A stretch of DNA of 64,000 bases, taken from Barthelona sp. PCE (taxonomy: Eukaryota; Metamonada: BaSk clade). The position numbers and the translations under genes were made by a program. The notes under the pieces were generated by a model. It saw only the letters and a program-made list of their open reading frames with translations, searched no databases and was not told the origin of the DNA. Of this stretch, positions 27,481 through 36,665 are shown piece after piece. Every line of letters begins with the position of its first letter. Positions within the stretch are counted from its first letter, which is position 1. The DNA lies in contig JAUFOR010000008.1 of NCBI GenBank assembly GCA_040285745.1, positions 496,001 to 560,000 on the forward strand, given 5' to 3'.

Positions 27481-30057
27481 ATGACTGCCATAAAGAATGT
27501 ATTCAATTTTTTTTCATCTTCTACGTTTCTTTCAATGTCAATATTAAGACTTGAGGGTTACGACATCAATAACCACGATTTAGCCGGTAAGAAAACCATT
27601 AAAAAGCTGTGTGCGCTTCTAGCCAGTGATTTCCGTTTTCAAAAGCAGTTTGTATCCTCACTTGAAGGCGGTCACAGCGATTTCTTTGGCGAGCTGGCAG
27701 CTTTCACCCTTCACCAGCACGGATTACGCTCCCTTGCAGAATTACTTCAACAAGAACTATCACAAACTCGTGAAGAGTCGCTTGCATTAAGAGGTTCAGG
27801 CTTCAACATGAGGTTTCTATCGGTTTTCCTGCGTATTGTCGGAGCAACTTATATAAAATCGCTGCTTGGAGAATTGATTGAAAAGCTCATTCTAGACGTT
27901 GATTATGATATTGAAATCGACATCAACAAGGTCCAAGATGAGACCATGCTTAAATCAAATGTACAGCGTTTCCTTACTATTGGCCGGCAGTTTCTTGACT
28001 CATTATTTGACGCTTCTTCCATTCAAAATATCCCTTTCCCAATAAGATACCTGTGCTGCATTGCCGCAAACGCAGGTAAAGATATCTGTCAAGGTGATAC
28101 AACCCCACTAATATGCGGAATCCACATTCTGAGATACGTTAGCCCTGCTGTCACCCAGCCAAAAAAATACGGAATTGTTGACTGTGACATTGACATCGCA
28201 GCCCGCAGACGTCTCATTCTGTTGGCAAAGGTCCTTCAGTATATTGGTAACGGTATTGTCCCGAGCGATAACGGAGAGAGCGAGACTTACATGCTAACAA
28301 TGTCTGAATTCATCGATGAAAACATTAGTTCAATGCGCCGCTATCTTTCCCGCGTTGCTGATGTTCCTGCACATACCCTGAGCCTCTCTGAAATTGCACC
28401 AGACAGTGTCAACTGGGACTCTCTTCTGACACCCAAACACAGAGCCGCTTTACAGTACGTGATCGTGCTAAACGCTATTCCCATTGCTGTTCACTGTCAG
28501 CAGTACTCCCTTTTCTCATCCCAGGTGCGTAGACACAGACCAATCCCGCACGTGCAGGCTGACCGTGAGTTCCTATCTATTATAAGTGGATTAGGGGAAC
28601 CTGCGTACGCCCCAGACCTTCCCCTGATGCAGCTGCTCCATTCTCAACCACTTGAACTCAATGAAGCGTTTGAGATTGATATGAAGACCGAGCTCAACGC
28701 TGTTGAGAGGAGCAAGGATGACTGGGTATCCTTACGCGTCAATTGCATAAAGGAGATTCTATGGCGTGATTACCGGGAACGTGGTCGCAAATTGAAGTCT
28801 GGTGGTGAGTTCATTTATGTTATAAAGCCAAATCTTGATGTTGTTGAAGACGAAGAGGTGCATGCAACAACTAAGCGGGGCTTTTTCGGACGGGGGAAGG
28901 CTGCCAAGGACTTACGTTATTGTAACGTTTTGTATATAACGCTGGCTAACCTTACACACGCCACTATCCAGACCATTGACAATTTAATCGCTCACATCGC
29001 ACATCACATCGAAGAGAGCAATCTTTGTGATGCGAATTTTGCATGTGTTATCGATGGATCTTTCTATCACATTGAGGAGAACCTGTTAGACTTCTTCAGA
29101 GAACAGCTTTCTTTCCTTATAACGCTGCTCCCCAGATCACTCACACACCGATGCGAGATGGTTCTGCTGCTGCACCCTACAGAATCGTTGGAGAAGTTTT
29201 CCAAGCCCTTCTTGAACGCCCTTGACCATCGTATGATCCGCAGTGTTGAGGAGCTCAATGACTACTTCACTTCCTCTCAGATAAGGCTCCCAGTTGAATC
29301 TGTGCGTGCACTAACTAAGACATGGAATGTGATCAAGATTAACAAGAGAGGAAAGGAGCAACGTCGTGGTATCAAACTGACCCGTGTCTCTTTGCTCAAT
29401 TTGGACGGTCATAGCATCCAAAACGAAATCTTGCTGCCCCAGATCGATGACATTGTCGTGGATGAAGACAATGTAACTTTCCACCTTCACTTTACTGGAA
29501 ACCCTAAGTGCGTCAGTGAACGTGTACACACACGCGTTGACTTTGGCTCCATTGCGGGCTTCTTCATCAAGAAGGGTAAGAATGGAGTCCGTACATATCG
29601 TGCTAGCAGCGAAGAAGAGTGCTCAACAATTGTGAGTGCTATCACAGAGCTTCGTGAAGCTTGTCCGCAAACAATGCGTGATCCGCTCAACTACCTTGCG
29701 TTTGAGACTATTAAGATCAACAACAAGGGCAAGAGGCAGAACAGGCTCCTCAAGCTCACAAACGATTCGTTACTTAACATTGCCGACAAAAGCATCAAGT
29801 GGGAGAAGCCTATTGCTGGTCTTGTACATTTCAATGCCGATGATATTTCGGTCCACTTGGGTTTCAGGGGTGATGCTAAGCGGTGGATTATCGAAACTCC
29901 ACTGGCTTCGACCCTTGCAGAGGCTCTGAGGCGTGCTTTGCAGCGCGAACATGATATCCAGCAGGGTATTATGACTCAGGATAGTGACAAATACGTTGTA
30001 ACAAGTACAGACGAAACTAAGACTGAGGAGAGTGGAGCTGCTGTTCCCTTTTATTAA
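27481..30057 (+). CDS. Second RasGAP with Sec14-like and tandem PH-like domains
   Basis: 858 aa. RasGAP domain about residues 30-340, with a candidate arginine finger Arg104 in SLALRGSGFNMRFL and a variant FLR block HILRYVSPAVTQP at 215-227. Residues about 480-600 look like the Sec14/CRAL-TRIO-type segment. The C-terminus has two clear internal repeats of a PH-like unit, each opening with a shared pattern (VIKINKRGKEQRRGIKLTR and TIKINNKGKRQNRLLKLTN). The tail is short and Thr/Glu-rich. Layout is the same as the 873-aa neighbour but sequence identity is low, so any duplication is old. Codons are more C/G-ending than in the 873-aa gene. ATG 27481 chosen; Met19 is an alternative. Confidence 0.8.
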   Translation: MTAIKNVFNFFSSSTFLSMSILRLEGYDINNHDLAGKKTIKKLCALLASDFRFQKQFVSSLEGGHSDFFGELAAFTLHQHGLRSLAELLQQELSQTREESLALRGSGFNMRFLSVFLRIVGATYIKSLLGELIEKLILDVDYDIEIDINKVQDETMLKSNVQRFLTIGRQFLDSLFDASSIQNIPFPIRYLCCIAANAGKDICQGDTTPLICGIHILRYVSPAVTQPKKYGIVDCDIDIAARRRLILLAKVLQYIGNGIVPSDNGESETYMLTMSEFIDENISSMRRYLSRVADVPAHTLSLSEIAPDSVNWDSLLTPKHRAALQYVIVLNAIPIAVHCQQYSLFSSQVRRHRPIPHVQADREFLSIISGLGEPAYAPDLPLMQLLHSQPLELNEAFEIDMKTELNAVERSKDDWVSLRVNCIKEILWRDYRERGRKLKSGGEFIYVIKPNLDVVEDEEVHATTKRGFFGRGKAAKDLRYCNVLYITLANLTHATIQTIDNLIAHIAHHIEESNLCDANFACVIDGSFYHIEENLLDFFREQLSFLITLLPRSLTHRCEMVLLLHPTESLEKFSKPFLNALDHRMIRSVEELNDYFTSSQIRLPVESVRALTKTWNVIKINKRGKEQRRGIKLTRVSLLNLDGHSIQNEILLPQIDDIVVDEDNVTFHLHFTGNPKCVSERVHTRVDFGSIAGFFIKKGKNGVRTYRASSEEECSTIVSAITELREACPQTMRDPLNYLAFETIKINNKGKRQNRLLKLTNDSLLNIADKSIKWEKPIAGLVHFNADDISVHLGFRGDAKRWIIETPLASTLAEALRRALQREHDIQQGIMTQDSDKYVVTSTDETKTEESGAAVPFY

Positions 30058-30091
30058 GTTTTTGTAAATTCAGTTATTGATTTAAACTTTA

Positions 30092-32032
30092 TTAGTCGAC
30101 ATTTTCAACTGTCTCAATGAGCGTACCACTCTTGGTGGTAATCACGGGCTCGTTCAAGTCAAACTCAAGTATTTCCTGATCAATAATTCCAGGCGTCATC
30201 TTTGGTGATTCAATAACGGCAACAAGAACATCTGCATCAGAGAATGTGGACTTCTCAGAGGCAATATCTTCTTCTTCAGTATCTGAGTCGGTTGAAGAAT
30301 CATTGTTCATCTCACGGTGACGCTTACGGGCAAGTGCACGCATATCAACAACCTTATCGTGTTCATCCACGATCTCGGTACCAAGAATCTCCTCGAGAAT
30401 GTCCTCGAGTGAGACAACACCCTCGAACGTATCGAATTCGTCCATGACAACAAACATGTGCTGTCTCAAGTGGATCATGCGTGCCATAATGCTGATGACG
30501 GGAAGCTGACTTGAGCAACGGATGAGCTTATGCATGAAATGGCCAATCTTCTTGTCGTGACGCTTGCGGCGGACTGCCTCCAAGATCTCATTTCTGTGAA
30601 TCCATCCAACAATGTTGCTTTTGTCTTCCTGCTGGTAGAGGGGGATACGTGAGAAACGCAGAATGCTAGTTTTGGACTCTACAATGTCGCGAATGTACAT
30701 GTCTGCGGAGAGGGAATACACAACAGTACGGGGTGTCATGACTTCGTTGATGCGAACATCACGGAGGCCAATGAGGTTAAGAAGAATGCTGATCTCGTTC
30801 TCGTTGAGGTGGAACCTGTGCGCCTTCTCTGCAAGCTCACGGAGATACTGCGCCTCGCTCTCAGTCACTGCAGCAGATCTCTTGGTGGTCTTAGCGTATA
30901 CGACCTGATCACATTCGTCACAAATAACGGCTTCTTCCATTCGAACGAGGCCGAATTCGCCAAATATATTGACGTAGACAACAACTACGGTGGCCCAAGT
31001 GATGAAGAAGACGAAATCATAAGAATTAATCCACGATGTCTCCTTGAAGTTAGAAAACAGGACAGCGTGAGACAAAAAGTATGCGAGGATTGCCCACAGC
31101 ACTGAAAAAAGTGAGGTGAGCATGGTACGGAAACTCAGACCGAGATGGGCAAACTTCTCCATATTGGTGCTTGTTTTTGCAATAGCGTTGATCACGAAGA
31201 AAACAGCAATGAAGTAGAAAGTGTGCTTCATTGCACCCTCTGCTAAATTACCGCCTGCCATTAACAGACCGAAAGGAGTAAATACCAAGAAGAAAAGAAT
31301 AAAGAAAGATATTAATAGGACGATGATCTTGATCTTTCCCTTTGATGAATTCCTGGTGTTGAGGAGCTCGTCCCAGACTGTGCAAACATGAGACAGAATT
31401 ACTGCAATGCCTGCTAATACTGCAATGTTGGTGTAAGTGGTCAACTCCAGATACTGTCCTTCACATAATTGAGGTACCATGCCTGAAGACATACAGCAGC
31501 CCATCGTGAAGAACAGGAAGAAGCATGCATAACCGAGAATGATCGACCACACAATGGATTTTATCTTACCGCTGTTTGTGTAAGTAAAGAATGATTGGAA
31601 AACAATCAAGCACATGGCGAGAGCAATGTGGGAGATTCCCTTGCGAGATTCAATAACGATTGAATCCATGAGATAGAAATTTCCGACAAAAAGCACAATA
31701 CCAAGAACAATACAAAGTAAAAGCCACCAGAAACCCTTAATTGATGGTTTAGGGGTGCCGTTACAACGCTGGAAGAAGAGAACAACCACAAAGATGTACA
31801 GAATGGCTGGAGAGAAATAATCAGAATAAAATTCCTCTATCATATGGAGACCACCTACAATGATGGAACTAATGATAAAAGTTGCCAGTCCGATGACGAT
31901 CGTGTGAAAGCCACCTGTAATATGCTTCTTATGGTGTTTATCTGAACTTGTATTATAGATTTCTCTTGAAGATTTGAACGTTACAGATGTTTCATTGTCT
32001 GAATCGGAGCCTACCTCGATAATGTGGGTCAT
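30092..32032 (-). CDS. Ten-TM membrane protein with C-terminal CorC-type CBS pair
   Basis: 646 aa. After a polar N-terminus of about 45 residues there are about ten hydrophobic helices (residues 45-365). Then comes a linker with ICDECDQVVYAKTT, a helical element, and a CBS pair opening with VRINEVMTPRTVVYSLSADM, the hallmark of CNNM/CorC/HlyC proteins (Mg2+/Co2+ efflux or membrane regulation). The second CBS ends FEGVVSLEDILEEILGTEI, also typical. The membrane part is far longer than the usual three- to four-helix DUF21 domain and I see no DUF21 signature, so this may be a distinct membrane module joined to a CorC-type CBS sensor. The C-terminus is acidic and phosphorylatable (NNDSSTDSDTEEED). 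Function in ion transport is inference. Confidence 0.78.
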   Translation of the reverse strand: MTHIIEVGSDSDNETSVTFKSSREIYNTSSDKHHKKHITGGFHTIVIGLATFIISSIIVGGLHMIEEFYSDYFSPAILYIFVVVLFFQRCNGTPKPSIKGFWWLLLCIVLGIVLFVGNFYLMDSIVIESRKGISHIALAMCLIVFQSFFTYTNSGKIKSIVWSIILGYACFFLFFTMGCCMSSGMVPQLCEGQYLELTTYTNIAVLAGIAVILSHVCTVWDELLNTRNSSKGKIKIIVLLISFFILFFLVFTPFGLLMAGGNLAEGAMKHTFYFIAVFFVINAIAKTSTNMEKFAHLGLSFRTMLTSLFSVLWAILAYFLSHAVLFSNFKETSWINSYDFVFFITWATVVVVYVNIFGEFGLVRMEEAVICDECDQVVYAKTTKRSAAVTESEAQYLRELAEKAHRFHLNENEISILLNLIGLRDVRINEVMTPRTVVYSLSADMYIRDIVESKTSILRFSRIPLYQQEDKSNIVGWIHRNEILEAVRRKRHDKKIGHFMHKLIRCSSQLPVISIMARMIHLRQHMFVVMDEFDTFEGVVSLEDILEEILGTEIVDEHDKVVDMRALARKRHREMNNDSSTDSDTEEEDIASEKSTFSDADVLVAVIESPKMTPGIIDQEILEFDLNEPVITTKSGTLIETVENVD

Positions 32033-32220
32033 AAAATGTATGATGAATCGTGGGAATGATGAATAAACTCAAAAACATGGAAAATGATGGAAAATATCTT
32101 AATTCAGGATTTGGCCTTCCTACATCAGACAAACAATATTTTTTAGTGTGATTGTCCATGTGAAACATCCATAAAGCAAACTGGATTTTTTGTTTTGATT
32201 TATTCTTCCCTTTCTTGCAA
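32033..32220. promoter_or_regulatory. Divergent promoter region, CBS protein / ALG2
   Basis: 188 bp AT-rich interval between two divergent start codons; no recognised motif. Called from gene arrangement. Confidence 0.35.
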
Positions 32221-33420
32221 ATGAAGATTGGCTTTCTACACCCTGACTTGGGCATTGGTGGGGCCGAGCGTCTAGTTTGCGATTGTGCGCTAGCATTAAA
32301 AGACGAGGGACACGATGTGACTATCGTCACTGCGCATCACGAGCCGACACATTGTTTCCCAGAAACTGTTGACGGCCGAATTCCCGTCAAGGTATATGGA
32401 GACTGGATGCCTAGACACATTTTAAGACGACTTTATGCATTTTTTGCCTATCTCCGCATGATTTATTGCGCTATAGTTATGTGTATTTTCCACAAATACG
32501 ATTTAATCATCGTTGACCAGGTGTCGATCCCCGTTCCTCTTCTTAAATGGAAATTCAAAAAAGTGATTTTTTATTGCCATTTCCCCGATAAGCTTCTTTG
32601 TACAAACAGATCTTTCATCAAACGCATATATCGCGCGCCGCTTGACTGGTTGGAGGAGAAAACCACTGGAGCTGCTAATGTTATATTGGTCAATTCAGAA
32701 TTTACCCTCCAGACTTTTAAGAAACACTTCCCTTCCATCACAAAGGAGCCCAAGGTCCTATATCCTACCTTCTTTATCGATACCGAAGCTGTACAAACTG
32801 CTGATACTTCTGTTTTAGATGCGGAATTGCTTGAGCCTGACACCCCAATTTTGTTGAGTATCAACCGTTTTGAACGCAAGAAGAATATCATGCTCGCGTT
32901 GGAGGCCTTCAATAGTGTCGCAGATACTTATCCTCGTGCCAAATTAGTTTTAGCTGGTGGTTACGATGTGCGTGTTCATGAAAACGTTGAAGTTCACGCG
33001 GAACTCGTCGAGAAGACAAAGGAATATGATCTGGAGGACCGTGTTTTCTTCTACAAATCATTCTCTAATGAAGCAAAGAACGCATTGCTTAAAACAGCTC
33101 ACATTTTGATTTATACACCCGATAATGAGCATTTCGGTATCGTACCCCTCGAAGCAATGGCTAGTGGTGTCCCTGTGCTTGCAGCCAACACAGGTGGTCC
33201 TCTTGAAACAGTCCACCCCATGAAAACAGGTCTTTTAAGTGATACCGATGTTGAAACATTTAGTAGAAGCCTTGACACCCTCATGAGCATGTTCAGCAAC
33301 GAGAATATATACAAGGAGTTTGCTTTTAGCTGCGTTGAACGAGTTCAAAACTTATTCAGCTTTGAATCTTTCCAGGAACGTCTGGCAACTGAAGTTGATG
33401 AATTGTATTCCCTGGAATAA
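32221..33420 (+). CDS. ALG2: ALG2, alpha-1,3/1,6-mannosyltransferase
   Basis: 399 aa GT4-family enzyme that adds the second and third mannoses to Man1GlcNAc2-PP-dolichol on the cytosolic ER face. Motifs: FLHPDLGIGGAERLVCD at the N-terminus (glycine-rich GGAER loop), FYCHFPDKLLC near residue 120 (the ALG2-specific CHFPD block), NRFERKKNIMLALEAF, and the C-terminal EX7E catalytic motif in EHFGIVPLEAMASGVPVLA. Real start is ATG 32221 (the TTG two codons earlier is not used). The C-terminal hydrophobic extension present in fungal ALG2 is absent. With ALG13 at 5394 it implies that the organism builds lipid-linked glycans at least to the trimannosyl core. It ends 95 bp before the left inverted repeat. 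Confidence 0.94.
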   Translation: MKIGFLHPDLGIGGAERLVCDCALALKDEGHDVTIVTAHHEPTHCFPETVDGRIPVKVYGDWMPRHILRRLYAFFAYLRMIYCAIVMCIFHKYDLIIVDQVSIPVPLLKWKFKKVIFYCHFPDKLLCTNRSFIKRIYRAPLDWLEEKTTGAANVILVNSEFTLQTFKKHFPSITKEPKVLYPTFFIDTEAVQTADTSVLDAELLEPDTPILLSINRFERKKNIMLALEAFNSVADTYPRAKLVLAGGYDVRVHENVEVHAELVEKTKEYDLEDRVFFYKSFSNEAKNALLKTAHILIYTPDNEHFGIVPLEAMASGVPVLAANTGGPLETVHPMKTGLLSDTDVETFSRSLDTLMSMFSNENIYKEFAFSCVERVQNLFSFESFQERLATEVDELYSLE

Positions 33421-33515
33421 TTGTGCTATACATTTGTATTTGCCGCAAATACTCGCAAACATAATGTAATTTATTTAATCACTCACAAAAAAATAAATAA
33501 ATGAATTGAAAAATC

Positions 33516-33751
33516 AGGTGACATACAGGCGCTAGCCTTCAGACTTTATACTTGAGGTAGTAAACAGCGGAGGGGGACGAAGCGAACCGTCGTGTGTAGT
33601 AGGTGTCCGTAGGACCCGATACGGTTTTTCTTACCTTTTTCAAAAAAAAAAGGTTTTAGGCCACTTCCCGGACGAAACACCCTCTACACGTGGGAAGGCT
33701 CGCCTTCCCACGTGAGCGTTCCCCGACGTCAATAAACCTACTTCAGTATAA
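33516..33751 (+). repeat. 236-bp inverted repeat, left copy
   Basis: The stretch from 33516 (aggtgacatacaggcgc...) to 33751 (...cttcagtataa) recurs in reverse complement at 36303-36538 with a single mismatch seen (cgtcgtgtg versus cgtcatgtg). It is more GC-rich than its flanks and full of short palindromes, including a perfect 13-bp stem at 33687-33714 bounded by CACGTG, a stem at the poly-A run (ACCTTTTTC...AAAGGT) and GTCCGTAGGAC. An inner imperfect inverted pair begins TATACTTGAGGTAG (33547) and ends CTACTTCAGTATA (33750), as in a MITE. No coding frame. Confidence 0.93.
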
Positions 33752-33792
33752 GTTATGATTTTCATTTTTATACCCATTTCAAAGAGTTTTTA

Positions 33793-35904
33793 ATGCCAAG
33801 AATCAGAACTTTTGAGAGTAACATGCCTATATCTGGATTATCAGGCAATTTACAATTCTTTAACGCTGCAAGTACAGATGTTAAGGTTCACAACGATGGT
33901 TTTCACGTAATCGATACCAACTGCAGGCCTATAACTGTTGTTGAAGATGCTTGCTATGCCTGCATCAACTCCAAACCCGCTTTTAAAAATCCTTTCTTCA
34001 GATTTGCCTGCAACGATGTGGAAGGTTTTTACAGCATAAAAGTTGACGAAAACGTCGATAAACTGGGGTTCAATGTATATTTTATGGATTCTCCGACACT
34101 ATCAGATGAAAATGAACCAATAAGAGTTGTCTATCCGTTTGTGGATAAAGGAATCGTAGTTGACCACAATTCGATTCTTTTCTATGATAGAGAACATTGT
34201 ATCATTTCCATTAAAAATCTATATCATGATGTACCTTTACATAGTATGCTTGTCCTCAATATTAACACAGGAGCACATAAAACTATGCTTAATGGGTATG
34301 TATTCTCCCGTATAACCACGCCCTTCATCAGGCAACTGATTCTAACCAAGCATGAGATAGAACCTACGAATTCTGACTATTCCTTTTGGGATTTCCATCC
34401 TTCAATATTACACGGCGAAACAGATGGCAGCGAATATCTAGTGCACTATGGAGGTGATTGGCCGTGTTGGATATCAAAAAATTCCATTGATATAATTAAC
34501 ACTACTGCATTCTTTTTCTCCGTTTTCTCTGGTGGTCGTCATCATGCTTACATATGGCAAGTCGGTGGTGCCCTTATCGATATCTCATCTCTGCTTACAT
34601 TTGAATTAATGAAGTACACAAGATACTTTGAACCAACATACGCTATTCTCCAATCGCTTTCTGAAAAATCAATAGATATCCTTCTCAGCAATGGCACAAC
34701 GACGTTCCATATCATTGCAGGCGAGCATGATTGTATATATAGCTGTGATTTTCAAATTGAAAAATGCTATTGTGAACGAATAGCATTTTCTCCAAATTTC
34801 AATGCACCTCTGCCAAAGCTTTTTGGTGTACCATTGAATCAGGCATGCTTTGGAGAAGTTATTGTCCGTGATAGAAAAGACTTGTTAATGAAGGTTGCTT
34901 CTTTGAAATCTGCTTCCATAGTTTTCCCTAATGTAATATGTTCTGAATCCATGCAGCGTGACTGTAGAGTTTTCTTCCTGTTGGATAGAAACCTAATTGT
35001 GATGCAGTTCTTTTCAGATCCATATTTAAGTGGTTTTGATGGATGCATCGGTGAATTCGATTTTAGTGTCAATCAAGACTCAATAATTTCTATTGGACTT
35101 GTCGAAAACACAGAGGAAGTGGACGATGAGTTCTTGCAGTTACAATACTTCCTTGATAACAGAGATAAAGGTGTTTTTCAACAAAAAAGCTTTAAAATGA
35201 GTAATATCGAGTATCTGGGGTCAAGTGGCGAACACTTCCTAGGTATTTCTCGTAACGGACGTCGTTTTTCGTTGTCTATTGATGGAATAGAGATTTATAC
35301 AGGTACAATGTTCCGTAATTCATGTTTTACCAAAAATTTCTTAGCAATTGGAACGACGGAAGAAGTCATCTGCCTTAATCTCTCGTATGAATCAAACTCT
35401 ATAAACGTAGTATCTGAGGTTACACTTCCGCATTTGAATCAAACAGTTATCGCACCAGCTCCACTATCTGATCATGCAAATTTGCAAGTGGTTGTGGGTA
35501 AGGACTGGGATTCTCGTTCCACTTATGTGTATATTATTGATTGGTTAGGAAAGAGACACAGTCAAAAAGTAATATTACCTGATTTCTCTCATTTTATTGA
35601 TGGATCTCACTTAATGTCACCACAAGGTATATTCCGTATTGGATATGATGACATTCACGATAAGCCGACACTCCAATCCCTTGGTCATCTATTCAATAAG
35701 ATTTTAACTGAATCTAAACAGACTGTTAAATATGATCCATATGATAAGTCTTTTACCATTAAATCATACGATTTCAAGGATTTATCTATTGACCCGGTTG
35801 AAAGCATACAAAGAGTTAGCATTGCTGCTTTTGTTTCTCAAGCAACAATACAAAAAATCTATATGCCTGATTACGAAATTTACAACAATACATACAATAA
35901 ATAA
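33793..35904 (+). CDS. Unknown 703-aa protein enclosed by inverted repeats
   Basis: 703 aa without signal peptide, membrane helix or coiled coil. Composition is rich in Ile, Phe, Asp and Ser with regularly spaced beta-strand-like segments (EYLVHYGGDWPCWISK; CFTKNFLAIGTTEEVICLNL; TYVYIIDWLGKRH), which suggests one or two beta-propellers of a lineage-specific type. I see no transposase, integrase, polymerase or nuclease motif (no DDE/DDD triad context, no RT box). It starts 41 bp inside the left inverted repeat and ends about 400 bp before the right one. Codon use is AT-rich and similar to the 317/309-aa ORFs to its right. ATG 33793 is the first in the frame. Function unknown. Confidence 0.75.
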   Translation: MPRIRTFESNMPISGLSGNLQFFNAASTDVKVHNDGFHVIDTNCRPITVVEDACYACINSKPAFKNPFFRFACNDVEGFYSIKVDENVDKLGFNVYFMDSPTLSDENEPIRVVYPFVDKGIVVDHNSILFYDREHCIISIKNLYHDVPLHSMLVLNINTGAHKTMLNGYVFSRITTPFIRQLILTKHEIEPTNSDYSFWDFHPSILHGETDGSEYLVHYGGDWPCWISKNSIDIINTTAFFFSVFSGGRHHAYIWQVGGALIDISSLLTFELMKYTRYFEPTYAILQSLSEKSIDILLSNGTTTFHIIAGEHDCIYSCDFQIEKCYCERIAFSPNFNAPLPKLFGVPLNQACFGEVIVRDRKDLLMKVASLKSASIVFPNVICSESMQRDCRVFFLLDRNLIVMQFFSDPYLSGFDGCIGEFDFSVNQDSIISIGLVENTEEVDDEFLQLQYFLDNRDKGVFQQKSFKMSNIEYLGSSGEHFLGISRNGRRFSLSIDGIEIYTGTMFRNSCFTKNFLAIGTTEEVICLNLSYESNSINVVSEVTLPHLNQTVIAPAPLSDHANLQVVVGKDWDSRSTYVYIIDWLGKRHSQKVILPDFSHFIDGSHLMSPQGIFRIGYDDIHDKPTLQSLGHLFNKILTESKQTVKYDPYDKSFTIKSYDFKDLSIDPVESIQRVSIAAFVSQATIQKIYMPDYEIYNNTYNK

Positions 35905-36302
35905 TATCATCTCCTTATTATCGTGTTTTGAATGGTTCATTGAGAGATGATAAGAAAAGAAGGAGCGATTTTTCCTCACCTTTACCTTTTCACTGGATTT
36001 ATATCTCACTTTGTACATCAATTGATCCATAATGAAGCTTTTTTCTCTAACAATAATCCATAAAATATTCAAAATAAATTCGTAAAATAAATACATTTTT
36101 TACTACTAAAAAGATTAAGTTTCTCTGCAACTATTCCAATTCTGAGGTTGATCCTAATGTTTTTTGATTGCTCTAATAAAAATTTTCTTGACGTTAACAC
36201 ATATTACGGTCGTTTTTATTGACTTTCTGTTTATGAATGTTTAGAGTGGTGACAGGAGAAGTGAATAGCAAAAGAATAGAGTATGTTGAGAACTTGAAAA
36301 AT
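35905..36302. other. AT-rich 3' region inside the inverted-repeat loop
   Basis: 398 bp between the stop of the 703-aa gene and the right inverted repeat. It is AT-rich, with poly-T and poly-A runs and a short overlapping frame on each strand that does not look coding. No RNA gene was recognised. Confidence 0.4.
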
Positions 36303-36538
36303 TTATACTGAAGTAGGTTTATTGACGTCGGGGAACGCTCACGTGGGAAGGCGAGCCTTCCCACGTGTAGAGGGTGTTTCGTCCGGGAAGTGGCCTAAAA
36401 CCTTTTTTTTTTGAAAAAGGTAAGAAAAACCGTATCGGGTCCTACGGACACCTACTACACATGACGGTTCGCTTCGTCCCCCTCCGCTGTTTACTACCTC
36501 AAGTATAAAGTCTGAAGGCTAGCGCCTGTATGTCACCT
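36303..36538 (-). repeat. 236-bp inverted repeat, right copy
   Basis: Reverse complement of 33516-33751 with one mismatch. The CACGTG-bounded palindrome is at 36340-36367. With the left copy it could form a 236-bp stem with a 2.55-kb loop holding the 703-aa gene. Outer flanks (gaaaaatc before the left copy, ttttttac after the right copy) do not form an obvious target-site duplication. The nine bases ttgaaaaat do occur immediately left of both copies (33506-33514 and 36294-36302). Confidence 0.93.
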
Positions 36539-36665
36539 TTTTTACTTTAAAGGAACTTATAAGATTTATTGTGGTGTATTTTATGACAAATGTTAAGTGA
36601 AGGAGGAAGAAAAATCATAATAGAAAATATTCCATTTACACAAAAATTGAAGGTATGTTACCGTC

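Noticed and set aside
33793-35904. Transposase identity for the 703-aa ORF
   Set aside because: No DDE/DDD context, zinc finger, helix-turn-helix or integrase motif is visible; the sequence looks like beta-propeller material.
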